64,000 nt of DNA from an uncultured Dehalococcoidia bacterium (GTDB lineage Bacteria > Chloroflexota > Dehalococcoidia > Lucifugimonadales > UBA3495), in assembly GCA_951813535.1 (NCBI GenBank), contig OX638345.1:1067029-1131028 (forward strand). The letters run 5' to 3'. This document shows positions 55,952 to 64,000 of the stretch, one piece after another. How positions within the stretch are numbered: the first letter of the stretch is position 1; each line of letters begins with the position of its first letter. The notes below the pieces were generated by a model, which was given only the letters and a program-made list of their open reading frames with translations, was not told the DNA's origin and did not search any database. Both the position numbers and the translations under genes were made by a program.

Positions 55952-56884
55952 TTAACCAGTTTGCCCGGCTCCGTAGATTCGGCGCGCTCCCGCCTCGGGG
56001 ATCATCCCGGAGAAGAGCTCGGGATGGATCACCTCGGCGAGTATCTCCAGACCGGTAACGAGCCGGGGACCGGACCGGCTGGTGTAGTTGCTGGCGTCGA
56101 TCACGTACACACGATCGTTCTGCACTGCCGGCAGGGAGGCCCATCCCTCTTTTTCGGTGAGCAGCGGGAGGTCCTCCATGGCCCGGGGGACCTCAAAGCC
56201 ACACGGCATGACCACGATCACCTCCGGTTGGCTCTCGACGACCGCGTCCCACTCCAGCGGGAAAGAACCCATCTCCTTGTCGCCGAAGGAGTTGGTTCCC
56301 CCGGCGAGTTCCACCATTTCCGGGACCCAATGGCCGCCGCACATCAGCGGATCGGTCCATTCCAGGTGCAGTACCCGTGGATGGTTGTCGGCCAACGCGG
56401 CGCGCTGGGTCACAGCATCGATACGACCCTGCATCCGGGCTGTGACCTGCTCGGCAACGGATTCGGAGGCCGTGGCGCGGCCCACCCGGCGCACGTCTTC
56501 CAGCACGTCGCCAAGGTATTGGGGATCCAGCGAAATAACCTCGGGCTGCTTCTCCATGTTGGCGGTGGACTCGGCGACCTGCCGAGAGGACACCGCTCAA
56601 ACCTCGCAGATGGCCTGGGTCAGCAGCAGATCGGGGTTGGCCGCGTCCAGTATCTCCTGGTCGATGTGATAGATGCCGAGACCCTCGGCCAGCCGCTCGG
56701 ATATCACGCGGCTGATCTCGCCACTGCTGGGTTGTGTGCCCTCGAAAACGCTGCGGACCACCCAAGGCTTGTTTTTGGCCTGGGCCGGGTAGTCGCACTC
56801 GTGGGTCACGCCGTAGAGTTGGTCCTCCAGCCCCAACGAGTAAACGATCTCGGTGGCGGAGGGGAGAAATGAACAAATTCGCAT
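55952..56884 (-). CDS. BtuF-like substrate-binding protein with selenocysteine
   Basis: The frame from ATG 56884 reads MRICSFLPSATEIVYSLGLE and continues through an in-frame UGA (56599-56597, codon 96) in QAIC-EV-UGA-AVSS to a stop at 55952. The usual homologues have CDVCAVS here, with the second Cys replaced by Sec. Family: periplasmic-type cobalamin/iron binding proteins (COG0614), but no signal peptide is present, so it is probably cytoplasmic. No permease or ATPase is adjacent. It follows the CPA2 antiporter in the same direction. Product 310 residues with Sec. Confidence 0.85.
56570..56586 (-). promoter_or_regulatory. SECIS-like hairpin in the BtuF-like gene
   Basis: In the mRNA CUCGGC-AGGUC-GCCGAG starts 10 nt after the UGA. 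The E. coli fdhF SECIS has an AGGUCU loop at an 11-nt distance, so both sequence and position agree. Confidence 0.8.
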
Positions 56885-56940
56885 CGTGTCGCCTGCCTGA
56901 TAATGACTGGGCGCATTGTAGCACTGTGCCGGGGGCGACC

Positions 56941-58935
56941 CTAATCCGCCTCCCGCTGGGCGGCCGGTTCCGCGCCTTCAGCCGGTGGCGCTGGTGCCGG
57001 GCTGAAAAGCTCGATGCGTTCCTCCAGGAAACGCCACAGGTCTTCGGTCGAGTCTTCGTCGGCCTGGGCGGCGGCGGCGCGCACCTGCTGGACCGGTTGC
57101 GCGTCCGGGTCGGCCCAGTGGTTGAAGGCCGGGCTCTCGACGTCCATTGCCTCGAAGGCGCTGGAGACTGGCGGATCGGTACGTCGGGGAGCCGGCGGAG
57201 CAATGAACGTGTTGCGGAAAACTGGTCGCAGGACGCGGTGAACGTGGAAGCCGGCAAACACCAGGGCGCCGGCTGAAGCCAGGAGCAGGAACAGGGACAG
57301 CGGAACCGACAGGCTTCCCAGAGAGAACAGCTGGATTATCAGGGGGATCATCAGCAGGACGCCGACGAGCAAGAAGGCTGTGGCCATTCCGTCGCGCAGC
57401 AACGTGCGCAGGGTGTATCGCGCCGGCTGACCCGCGGTATCACGCACCGTCGCGCGAACAGTGAGGCTGGCGACCACCCGCAATTCACGCCAGATGGCAA
57501 TGGCGGCCGGCAGGTTGATCCCCACCGTGGCGCCGCCGAGGATTACGCCCAACAACGCATGGGACACCGAATCGGGATCGGCCAGCAGGTCGGGCAGGGT
57601 GTACACCGCTGCGGTGCCTATGGCGGTTAGCACCGCAATGATGCAGATGTCAATGATGATGCGGCGAACCGAGTTTTTCAGCAGGCGTCCAGTCTCCCCG
57701 GGGAGGGAGAACGCGGCCCAGAACGACTGTATGCCCAGGAAGATGACCAAGTTGACGGCCAGGACGGCCGGCGGGGCGCGGCGCTCCAACCAGTCGTAAG
57801 TGGGCGTCGCGATCTTCGAGGTCAGTGGGGCGAATACTGCCGTGATCGCGGTGGCGATTGCCAGCACTGGCGCTACTACGGGGCCGACCGCCGCGTTGGT
57901 GGCGCTGAGATGACCGATCGCCAGCGAAAACTCGCCCATCTGCGGCATTGTCATACCGACCTGCGCCGCGGTGCGCGACCGGCGTCCCGCCAGTACCGCC
58001 CCTATGGTGTTGGCCACGATCTTGCCGCCCATGAACACACCCACCACCACCAGGGCCGGCACGATGTGGTCGTCCAGCGTTCGATAGTCGATCAGCATCC
58101 CGATGGAGAGGAAGAACAGCGCGCCGAACATGTCGCGCACCGGGTTGACGAGCCGCGTGACCCGGCCGGCCGCGTCGGTGTCACCGATAACCACGCCGAT
58201 CAGGAAAGCGCCGGCCGCCGCCGACAACCCGAGAAACTCAGCTCCCAACGCCAGTCCGAAGCAACAGCCCAGCGAAGCCACCAGGAGAGTTTCATCGGAT
58301 TGCATCCGCGAGAGGAAGCGCATCAGGCGGGGCGCCAGCAGCGCGCCGAAAGCCAGGGCCGCGATGCAGAAGATGCCCAGCTTCGCAGCCAACCACCCCA
58401 CGTCCGCCAGGTCGGTGGAACCCGTGGTCGCAAGCCCGGCCAACAGGGTCAGCAGGATGACCGCGGCAAAGTCTTCCACCAGGAGGATGCCAACGATGGT
58501 TTGCCCCCATCCGGAGCGGAGGTTGCCGCTGTCCCGCAAACCCTTCAGCAGTATCGCCGAACTGCTAATGGCCATGGCGCCGCCCAGGTACAGGGCGTTA
58601 GCCCCGGAGATGCCCAGGACTTTGTCAGCGATCAGCACACCCAGGTAGGTCAAGGTGGAGATCTCCACGACGCCGATTACCAGCACTCGCAGACCGATTT
58701 CCCGGATACGCCGCCAGCCCAACTCCAGGCCGATTCCGAACAGCAGGAGTATGAGCCCCAGCTCGGCAAGTAACTCGATGGTGTCCAGATTACTGATCAC
58801 CGGGTGCGGCAGAGTGTACGGCCCAATCAACAACCCGGCGATGAGATAACCGAGTACGGGCGGTTGCCAGACGAGACGGGCCAGCGCCAGCCCTACGGCG
58901 GCGATGGCCATCGCGATGGCAAAGTCTTTCAGCAA
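56941..58935 (-). CDS. CPA2-family cation/proton antiporter
   Basis: A 664-residue membrane protein with about 12-13 transmembrane helices, the CPA2 signature LLGYLIAGLLIGP-like (PPVLGYLIAGLLIGPYTLP), and the conserved Glu/Asp helix VGILLVEDFAAVILL. The acidic C-terminal tail after residue 560 is soluble. These exchange K+ or Na+ for protons (KefB/NapA-like). The BtuF-like gene begins 56 nt downstream on the same strand. Confidence 0.85.
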   Translation of the reverse strand: MLKDFAIAMAIAAVGLALARLVWQPPVLGYLIAGLLIGPYTLPHPVISNLDTIELLAELGLILLLFGIGLELGWRRIREIGLRVLVIGVVEISTLTYLGVLIADKVLGISGANALYLGGAMAISSSAILLKGLRDSGNLRSGWGQTIVGILLVEDFAAVILLTLLAGLATTGSTDLADVGWLAAKLGIFCIAALAFGALLAPRLMRFLSRMQSDETLLVASLGCCFGLALGAEFLGLSAAAGAFLIGVVIGDTDAAGRVTRLVNPVRDMFGALFFLSIGMLIDYRTLDDHIVPALVVVGVFMGGKIVANTIGAVLAGRRSRTAAQVGMTMPQMGEFSLAIGHLSATNAAVGPVVAPVLAIATAITAVFAPLTSKIATPTYDWLERRAPPAVLAVNLVIFLGIQSFWAAFSLPGETGRLLKNSVRRIIIDICIIAVLTAIGTAAVYTLPDLLADPDSVSHALLGVILGGATVGINLPAAIAIWRELRVVASLTVRATVRDTAGQPARYTLRTLLRDGMATAFLLVGVLLMIPLIIQLFSLGSLSVPLSLFLLLASAGALVFAGFHVHRVLRPVFRNTFIAPPAPRRTDPPVSSAFEAMDVESPAFNHWADPDAQPVQQVRAAAAQADEDSTEDLWRFLEERIELFSPAPAPPAEGAEPAAQREAD

Positions 58936-59202
58936 TCCGGCTGATGTGTCAGTCAGTCCGGCTGCGAATATGGTCAGCGGGAACTCTATCTCAGATCTCC
59001 CTGCTATAAATGTATCGGGCGAGTAGGTCCTGTGTTTCAGCGTGTTTCGGATGCTGGAGCAGGCGTGCGCTGAGCGAATATCCTCTCATCGCAACGCTTG
59101 ACAGGCGCGCCGCAATTTGCAGCCCCCGGCGCTCCAGCGCGATCCCGCCGGCGCGACGGGGGCCCATGTTTCGCCGGCAAGCGGCGGGAAATATGTCTAA
59201 CG
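58936..59202. other. Intergenic stretch
   Basis: No gene or clear hairpin is seen between the antiporter and the OsmC gene beyond short frames; probably promoter region of the antiporter. Confidence 0.5.
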
Positions 59203-59664
59203 CTACGCTGCGCGGCCGGCGTGCTTCTGGCGCGACTCGGCGACGAACTCGGCGGTGACGGAAGTGCTGGGGGTCGCCACGGCGACCGAACCATAGAGGG
59301 GTCAACGCTTCTTCCACGTATCGACCAGATAGTTGCCCTGGTCGTCGTCCACGCCCCAGATCTTGAAATGGATGCGCACATCGGCGTAAAGGCTGACGTC
59401 ACTGGGGGTTGCTTCCGGATCCCTGAAGGCCTCGGCGGTTACTTCCATGAAGTCCACCGGAGCGTCGTCAGTCAGGGCGATGCGCTCCACCATGTTGACG
59501 GCGCAGGCGGTGATGCCGGAGAGGAACAACTCCCCGGCTCCGACCGCATCACCGCCGCCGTCATCGGCAACCCAGTGATGCGTGCGGGCGTTGCAGATTG
59601 CCCTCCCGTGGGTTCCCGAGCTGTACGTTTCCACGTGATAGGCCATTTCCAATGCAGCCATCAT
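59203..59664 (-). CDS. OsmC-family peroxiredoxin with selenocysteine
   Basis: ATG 59664 begins a 153-residue frame: FLSGITACAVNMVERIA carries the first active Cys, and an in-frame UGA at 59304-59302 (codon 121) is followed by PLYGSVAVATPSTSVTAEF to a TAG at 59205-59203. Homologues have RCPLYG-type sequence at this place, so the UGA takes the place of the second, resolving or peroxidatic Cys. OsmC proteins reduce organic hydroperoxides. Sec-containing OsmC-like proteins are a known selenoprotein family. Confidence 0.85.
59272..59287 (-). promoter_or_regulatory. SECIS-like hairpin in the OsmC gene
   Basis: GGUCGC-CGUG-GCGACC hairpin starts 14 nt after the UGA in the mRNA. Position and G-containing loop fit a bacterial SECIS. 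Confidence 0.7.
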
Positions 59665-59762
59665 GCCCCCTTTGGCGTAACGCGCTCCGCGGATGTTCCC
59701 TTGGCGTTATATTGATCCCTACTGGGGCTAAATCATAAACTATGGGGGCTTGAACGCCAAGC

Positions 59763-60488
59763 GTGCAGATTTTTGGGGCGAATTATAAATTGAGCAACAC
59801 CAAACGCGAGACGTCCGACGATCTCCTGGGCGTTGTCGTGGTTGCCGCCGGACGCAGTTCCCGCATGGGCGGCACCGACAAGACCTTCGCTGACGTCCTC
59901 GGAACTCCCCTGATTGCGCATACGCTGCGGCGCATCGCCGCGTCGGACGCGGTGGACCGCATGGTGTTGGTGGTTGCCGCCGACGCGGTGCCCGACGGCG
60001 AAGCGATCGTGCGGGATCTGGATATTCCCAAAATCGCCGCCGTGTGCGCCGGGGGCGCCCGCCGCCAGGATTCGGTTTTGGCCGGGCTGCTGGCCATGGG
60101 CGAACGGCGTTGGGTCGCCGTTCACGACGGGGCCCGGCCGTGCGTCTCGGGAGACGTGCTGGAGCGCGCGCTCGACGAAGTTCGGGGATCAGGGGCCGCA
60201 ATCGCCGCGGTACCGGTCAAGGATACAATCAAGGTGGTCGGCGACGATCTGGCGATTTCAGATACGCCGGATCGTGCGACCCTGTGGGCGGCGCAAACCC
60301 CGCAGGCTTTCGATTATCAAACGCTGGTCGATGCTCACCGCGCGGCGGAGGTCGAATACACTGACGACGCGGCCATGGTCGAAGCGGTGGGTCACCGGGT
60401 CACGATTTTCCGGGGGGATTACAATAACCTGAAGGTGACGACGCCAGAAGACCTGGATATGGTTAAATTGATCCTGGGTCGGGGATAA
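59763..60488 (+). CDS. ispD: 2-C-methyl-D-erythritol 4-phosphate cytidylyltransferase
   Basis: A 241-residue nucleotidyltransferase starting at GTG 59763, with VVVAAGRSSRMGGTDKTFADV (CTP-binding loop) and HDGARPCVS. It makes CDP-methylerythritol in the MEP isoprenoid pathway. ispF lies 0.65 kb downstream with one membrane-protein gene between. Confidence 0.93.
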   Translation: MQIFGANYKLSNTKRETSDDLLGVVVVAAGRSSRMGGTDKTFADVLGTPLIAHTLRRIAASDAVDRMVLVVAADAVPDGEAIVRDLDIPKIAAVCAGGARRQDSVLAGLLAMGERRWVAVHDGARPCVSGDVLERALDEVRGSGAAIAAVPVKDTIKVVGDDLAISDTPDRATLWAAQTPQAFDYQTLVDAHRAAEVEYTDDAAMVEAVGHRVTIFRGDYNNLKVTTPEDLDMVKLILGRG

Positions 60489-60645
60489 CCCGAAACTGCC
60501 ATAAATGGCGTGCCGGTTTGCTTGCAACGGCACGGCTGATTTGCATACGATGTTTCATGTCGTCCCTTGTCACGCATGGGCGCGCGCATAAGGAAGTTAA
60601 GAATCGCGCGTTTGGACAAAGGGTTTCGACAAGCGGAGGATCACA

Positions 60646-61092
60646 ATGGTTGCCAGCACCGTCAACCGTCGCTCCCGTTACCGGGAGTATGCTCAATTCC
60701 TGCGGGTGAGCGCTGACCGGCTGGACATGGCGGTTGCGCCGGCTCGGCTGGAGCATCTGCGCTCGAAGGTAAATACCGAGCGGCATACGTTCCTCGCATG
60801 GGTCGTCATCTGGTCCGTCCTGGCGTTGATCTGCGTGGCCCCGTTGGTGATGCTCCTGGTCGCCCACGTGGGATTGCCGGCGCCCGCGTTCATCGCGGCG
60901 CAAAGTGATGTCCTGTACTCCCAACTCAGAATCGGCGACGAGCCCACCAACGCGGACTTCGTCGCGTCCGGGTCGGCATTGGCGTTCCTCACTGCGATCG
61001 TTATCGGTTACGCGCCGATCATAGCCTACGGCGGTCCGCTGAGCGACATCGAGCACGCGCACCAGACTCTCAAGTCCATCGAGCGCGGGTAG
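60646..61092 (+). CDS. Small membrane protein between ispD and ispF
   Basis: A 148-residue protein with two hydrophobic segments (about residues 50-75 and 107-127) and a basic N-terminus. No family recognised. Same direction as ispD and ispF, so probably cotranscribed. Confidence 0.55.
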   Translation: MVASTVNRRSRYREYAQFLRVSADRLDMAVAPARLEHLRSKVNTERHTFLAWVVIWSVLALICVAPLVMLLVAHVGLPAPAFIAAQSDVLYSQLRIGDEPTNADFVASGSALAFLTAIVIGYAPIIAYGGPLSDIEHAHQTLKSIERG

Positions 61093-61133
61093 AAGCTGAG
61101 CCCGGCCGGCAGCCCGCTCCAGCGAGACCTTCG

Positions 61134-61613
61134 ATGCGGTATCGAGTGGGCACTGGAGCCGACGCGCATGCCCTCACCGCCGGGCGCCCCCTGGCGCTGG
61201 GCGGCGTGGTGATTCCCCATCCCACGGGCCTGGCTGGCCACAGCGATGGCGACGTGCTCAGCCACGCCGTGATCGACGCGCTGCTGGGCGCTGCCGGCGC
61301 CGGCGACATCGGTATGCACTTCCCTCCCGGAGACCCTTCCCTGGCCGGCATCAGCAGCTTGATCCTGTTGGAGCGCACGGCCGCAGTGTTGGCGGAGGGT
61401 GGTTGGTGCATCGCCAACGTTGATGCTACAATGCTGGCGCAACGTCCCCGGTTGTCGTCTCACGTGCCGCTGATGCGCCAGAACATCGCAACCGCTCTGT
61501 CCGTGGAACAGCCGCAGATCAGCGTCAAAGCCACCACCACCGATTACCTGGGGTTCACCGGACGGGAAGAGGGCATCGCGGCAGTAGCCGTGGCCCTGTT
61601 GTGCCGGACCTGA
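61134..61613 (+). CDS. ispF: 2-C-methyl-D-erythritol 2,4-cyclodiphosphate synthase
   Basis: A 159-residue protein with the metal motif GADAHAL, GGVVIPHPTGLAGHSDGDVL and TTDYLGFTGREEGIA, all family signatures. Cyclises CDP-ME 2-phosphate in the MEP pathway. cysS begins 52 nt downstream. Confidence 0.94.
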   Translation: MRYRVGTGADAHALTAGRPLALGGVVIPHPTGLAGHSDGDVLSHAVIDALLGAAGAGDIGMHFPPGDPSLAGISSLILLERTAAVLAEGGWCIANVDATMLAQRPRLSSHVPLMRQNIATALSVEQPQISVKATTTDYLGFTGREEGIAAVAVALLCRT

Positions 61614-61664
61614 CACCACGAGATATCGAACCCGGCTCAAGCGCCGTCGTCCAACGATTTTAGT

Positions 61665-63038
61665 ATGAAGCTCTACAACACCCTGAGCGGACAGGTCGAG
61701 GAGTTCGTTCCCTCCGACGGCAACCGGGTCAAGATGTACGTGTGCGGAGTGACCCCCTATTCCTCCACTCACGTCGGACACGCCCTTAGCTACGTGGTAT
61801 TCGATACTTTGCGCCGGTATCTGGAGCACAAGGGCTACGAGGTCCGTCACGTTCAGAACTTCACCGACATCGATGACAAGATAATCCAGCGAGCGCAGGA
61901 GTCGGGCGTCTCCGAGGACGAGTTGGTCGAGGAGTTCATCGGCGATTACTTCCACACGATGGATGCGCTGAATATCCAACGGGCCTCCGAATACCCCCGC
62001 GCCACGCGCGAAATTCCACGGATCATCGACGCCATAGCCGGCCTGATTGACCGCGGCCACGCCTATCCCGCCGCCGGCGACGTCTACTTCCGCGTGACCA
62101 GCAAGGACGATTACGGCAAGCTCAGCCACCGCACTCTGGACAGCATGATTGCCGGGGCGCGCATCCAGGTGGACGAGAACAAAGAGCACCCCATGGATTT
62201 CGTCCTGTGGAAGGGCGCCAAACCCGGCGAGCCTTCGTGGGAGAGCCCATGGGGACCCGGCCGGCCCGGCTGGCACATAGAGTGCACGGCCATGTCGCTC
62301 GAGTACCTTGGCGAACAGCTCGACATCCACGGCGGCGGACAGGACCTCGTGTTCCCCCACCACGAAAATGAGATCGCCCAGAGCGAATGTTACACCGGCG
62401 CCAGGCCCTTCTCCCGCTACTGGATGCACAACGGACTCCTGCAATTGGGATCCGACAAGATGAGCAAGTCGCTGGGCAACCTGGTGTCCGTGGTGGAGGC
62501 CCTGGAACGCTTCAGTCCCGACGCCATCCGGCTTTATTTCCTGAGCAGCCACTATCGCAGTCCCCTGGCCTACAGTGACGAAGGCGCCGCCGCAGTGGAG
62601 CGGAGCCTGGAGCGGGTGCGGCGCGCGCTCATACCGGGCAACGGAACCGGACCCCAAGTTGAAGCCGACTCCCATCGTTCCAGGTTCACCACGGCCATGG
62701 ATGACGACCTCAACACTCCCCAGGCAGTGGCCGCGCTCTTCGACCTGGCCCGCGACATCAATCGCGGCCGGGATGCCGGCCAGCGTATCGACTCCGGTCA
62801 GGCCGCCTTGCAGGAGTTGGGAGGCGTGCTGGGCCTGACTTTCGAGGATCGTCCGTCCCCGGAGGCCGACCTGGCTGCGGCCCCATTCATCGACCTGCTG
62901 GTGTCAGTACGTACCGAACTGCGAGCCGCCCGCCAGTTCGCCCTGGCCGACCAGATCCGGGATGGCCTCGCCGAGCAGGGCGTGACCCTGGAAGACGGCG
63001 CCCAGGGTACCCAGTGGCAGCGGCAGACGACGGAATAG
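61665..63038 (+). CDS. cysS: Cysteinyl-tRNA synthetase
   Basis: A 457-residue class I synthetase with MYVCGVTPYSSTHVGHALSY (first zinc Cys and the HIGH-like THVGHA) and KMSKSLGNLV (KMSKS). The zinc ligands and the anticodon-binding C-terminal helices are present. ATG 61665. Charges tRNA-Cys, whose gene is at 33.1 kb. Confidence 0.95.
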   Translation: MKLYNTLSGQVEEFVPSDGNRVKMYVCGVTPYSSTHVGHALSYVVFDTLRRYLEHKGYEVRHVQNFTDIDDKIIQRAQESGVSEDELVEEFIGDYFHTMDALNIQRASEYPRATREIPRIIDAIAGLIDRGHAYPAAGDVYFRVTSKDDYGKLSHRTLDSMIAGARIQVDENKEHPMDFVLWKGAKPGEPSWESPWGPGRPGWHIECTAMSLEYLGEQLDIHGGGQDLVFPHHENEIAQSECYTGARPFSRYWMHNGLLQLGSDKMSKSLGNLVSVVEALERFSPDAIRLYFLSSHYRSPLAYSDEGAAAVERSLERVRRALIPGNGTGPQVEADSHRSRFTTAMDDDLNTPQAVAALFDLARDINRGRDAGQRIDSGQAALQELGGVLGLTFEDRPSPEADLAAAPFIDLLVSVRTELRAARQFALADQIRDGLAEQGVTLEDGAQGTQWQRQTTE

Positions 63039-63065
63039 ACCCCGCCACGCAGCAGACGGGTCTGG

Positions 63066-63419
63066 ATGGCGGTGTTTCAAATGCTTGATGCAACGATAAT
63101 TGGTGCAGGAGCGTTGCTGCTGTCAATCCTTGCGTTGGTAGGAGGCAGTCTGTTCCGCCTGGGTCGGCTCACCGCGCAAGTCGACCAACTGGACAAGCGG
63201 GTTGAAAGGTTGGAAGGGCGCGTTGAACAAGTTGCCCAGGAGGTGCGCGCCGTTCGCGACGAGTTGCTCGGGGAGATGCGTGAGATGCGTGAGGAAATGC
63301 GCGGGGAGATGCGTGAGATGCGGGAGGAAATGCGACGCAATCATGAGCAGTTGCTGGCGGTCCTGGCCAGCCACCGCCACGATGAAACGGGCGAAGCCAC
63401 GTTCCGTAACCCGCTGTGA
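63066..63419 (+). CDS. Membrane-anchored coiled-coil protein
   Basis: A 117-residue protein with one transmembrane helix (residues 12-32) and a long coiled coil (VDQLDKRVERLEGRVEQVAQ then repeated GEMREMREEM). The Met/Glu/Arg repeat is partly tandem at the DNA level. Function unknown; scaffold-like proteins of this type are common. Confidence 0.6.
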   Translation: MAVFQMLDATIIGAGALLLSILALVGGSLFRLGRLTAQVDQLDKRVERLEGRVEQVAQEVRAVRDELLGEMREMREEMRGEMREMREEMRRNHEQLLAVLASHRHDETGEATFRNPL

Positions 63420-63492
63420 TCCCCACTTTCCATTCCATCATCATTCCGTTTTCACTCCCGCCGCTTCCGCACCCCACCGGGACGTTCCGACG

Positions 63493-64000
63493 TTGGGCGA
63501 CTTAGCCGCTAGTCTGGCCCAAATCGTTGGGCCAGAACACGTTCTCGCTGAACCGGCCGAGCTGGACCGCTATTCGGCGGACGCGCTCACGCCGTATCGA
63601 GCCTATTACGCCGACGCCGCGTTTGATCGCCTGGCCGACGTCGTCGTGCGGCCGGCGGACACCGCACAGGTGTCCCAGGTTGTTGCCTTTGCCCAGCGGA
63701 ACTCGATACCGGTGATCCCCTACGGCGGAGGCACCGGCGTGATGGGCGGGATATTGCCCGTTCAAGGCGGCATCATCCTCGACCTGGGTCGGCTCAACCG
63801 GGTGCTGCGCGTCGACACCGTATCGCAGACTGCGGAGGTCGAGGCTGGGTTGATCCTGCAAGACCTGTACGACGCGCTCGAACCCCACGGGCTGATGCCG
63901 GGGCACGACCCGTACAGCGTGCCCATCGCCAGCGTGGCCGGCACCATTTCGACCAACGGCGTGGGCTACCGCGCCGCCGCTTTCGGCCCCATGGGTGACC
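63493..64000 (+). CDS. FAD-linked oxidase, glycolate oxidase subunit GlcD type (partial)
   Basis: The frame runs off the window end. TTG 63493 is a likely start; the frame is open further upstream. The first 169 residues show the FAD PCMH fold: VIPYGGGTGVMGG, SQTAEVEAGLILQDL, SVAGTISTNGVGYRAAAFG. It oxidises 2-hydroxy acids with an FAD cofactor. Confidence 0.85.
   Translation, partial: MGDLAASLAQIVGPEHVLAEPAELDRYSADALTPYRAYYADAAFDRLADVVVRPADTAQVSQVVAFAQRNSIPVIPYGGGTGVMGGILPVQGGIILDLGRLNRVLRVDTVSQTAEVEAGLILQDLYDALEPHGLMPGHDPYSVPIASVAGTISTNGVGYRAAAFGPMGD

Noticed and set aside
61026-62675. A 549-codon open frame on the minus strand opposite ispF and cysS
   Set aside because: It spans two verified genes in antisense and has no family motif.

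Overview
The window is high-GC bacterial DNA and fits a Chloroflexota genome, perhaps a Dehalococcoidia/SAR202-like lineage. This is an inference: the evidence is an hspR-grpE-dnaK operon with a HAIR-like operator, non-mevalonate isoprenoid genes (ispD, ispF), many beta-propeller and Ig-like lipoproteins, DUF5679 zinc-ribbon proteins, and frequent GTG/TTG starts with good Shine-Dalgarno sequences. No rRNA or marker tree is available to settle it.

Layout. 0.2-6.9 kb: an MFS carrier, a small membrane protein and three lipoprotein-type genes (serpin, PQQ-type propeller, second propeller); the first two lipoproteins carry in-frame stops. 7-11.8 kb: stacked mobile DNA, namely an IS630 fragment, an IS1380 fragment, an IS21 istA cut by a complete IS630 copy, and a TnpB remnant. 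11.9-18.1 kb: a broken lipoprotein, a 1.1-kb-residue-class secreted Ig/Fn3 protein and repeats. 18-25 kb: NYN protein, DUF5679 protein, a nurA gene split by a TIR element that carries an AAA ATPase, a VapBC-type pair and small unknowns. 25.3-32.8 kb: an island with an IS21 copy inserted in an HNH gene, ParA plus a small DNA-binding partner, a DnaA-N-like protein, a DNA methyltransferase fused to a winged helix, and an excisionase-like protein. It lies next to the 3' end of a tRNA-Leu gene. 33-41 kb: three tRNAs, the heat-shock operon dnaK/grpE/hspR with a divergent zinc-ribbon gene, then acyl-CoA dehydrogenase, selD, a molybdopterin oxidoreductase and tRNA-Gln. 41.8-54.7 kb: MNT-HEPN, aspartic-protease-like protein, tRNA-Lys and tRNA-Leu, an alkyltransferase-like protein, a hydrolase, a Panacea-type toxin-antitoxin candidate, rplS, priA, a zinc-linked CobW/WD40 operon and several MITEs. 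54.7-64 kb: LON-domain protein, BtuF-like binding protein, CPA2 antiporter, OsmC, ispD, ispF, cysS and the start of a GlcD-type FAD oxidase.

The main finding is selenocysteine use. selD, a BtuF-like binding protein and an OsmC-family protein each have an in-frame UGA exactly where a redox Cys is expected, each followed within 10-19 nt by a bacterial SECIS-like hairpin. The SelD encoded here would make selenophosphate for its own Sec residue and the other two. selA, selB and tRNA-Sec are not in the window.

A second theme is decay. Serpin, PQQ protein, the 12-kb lipoprotein, nurA and istA are broken by stops, indels or insertions, while core genes nearby (dnaK, priA, cysS) are intact. Four insertions can be resolved to the base, two of them by exact target-site duplications that restore the interrupted reading frame.
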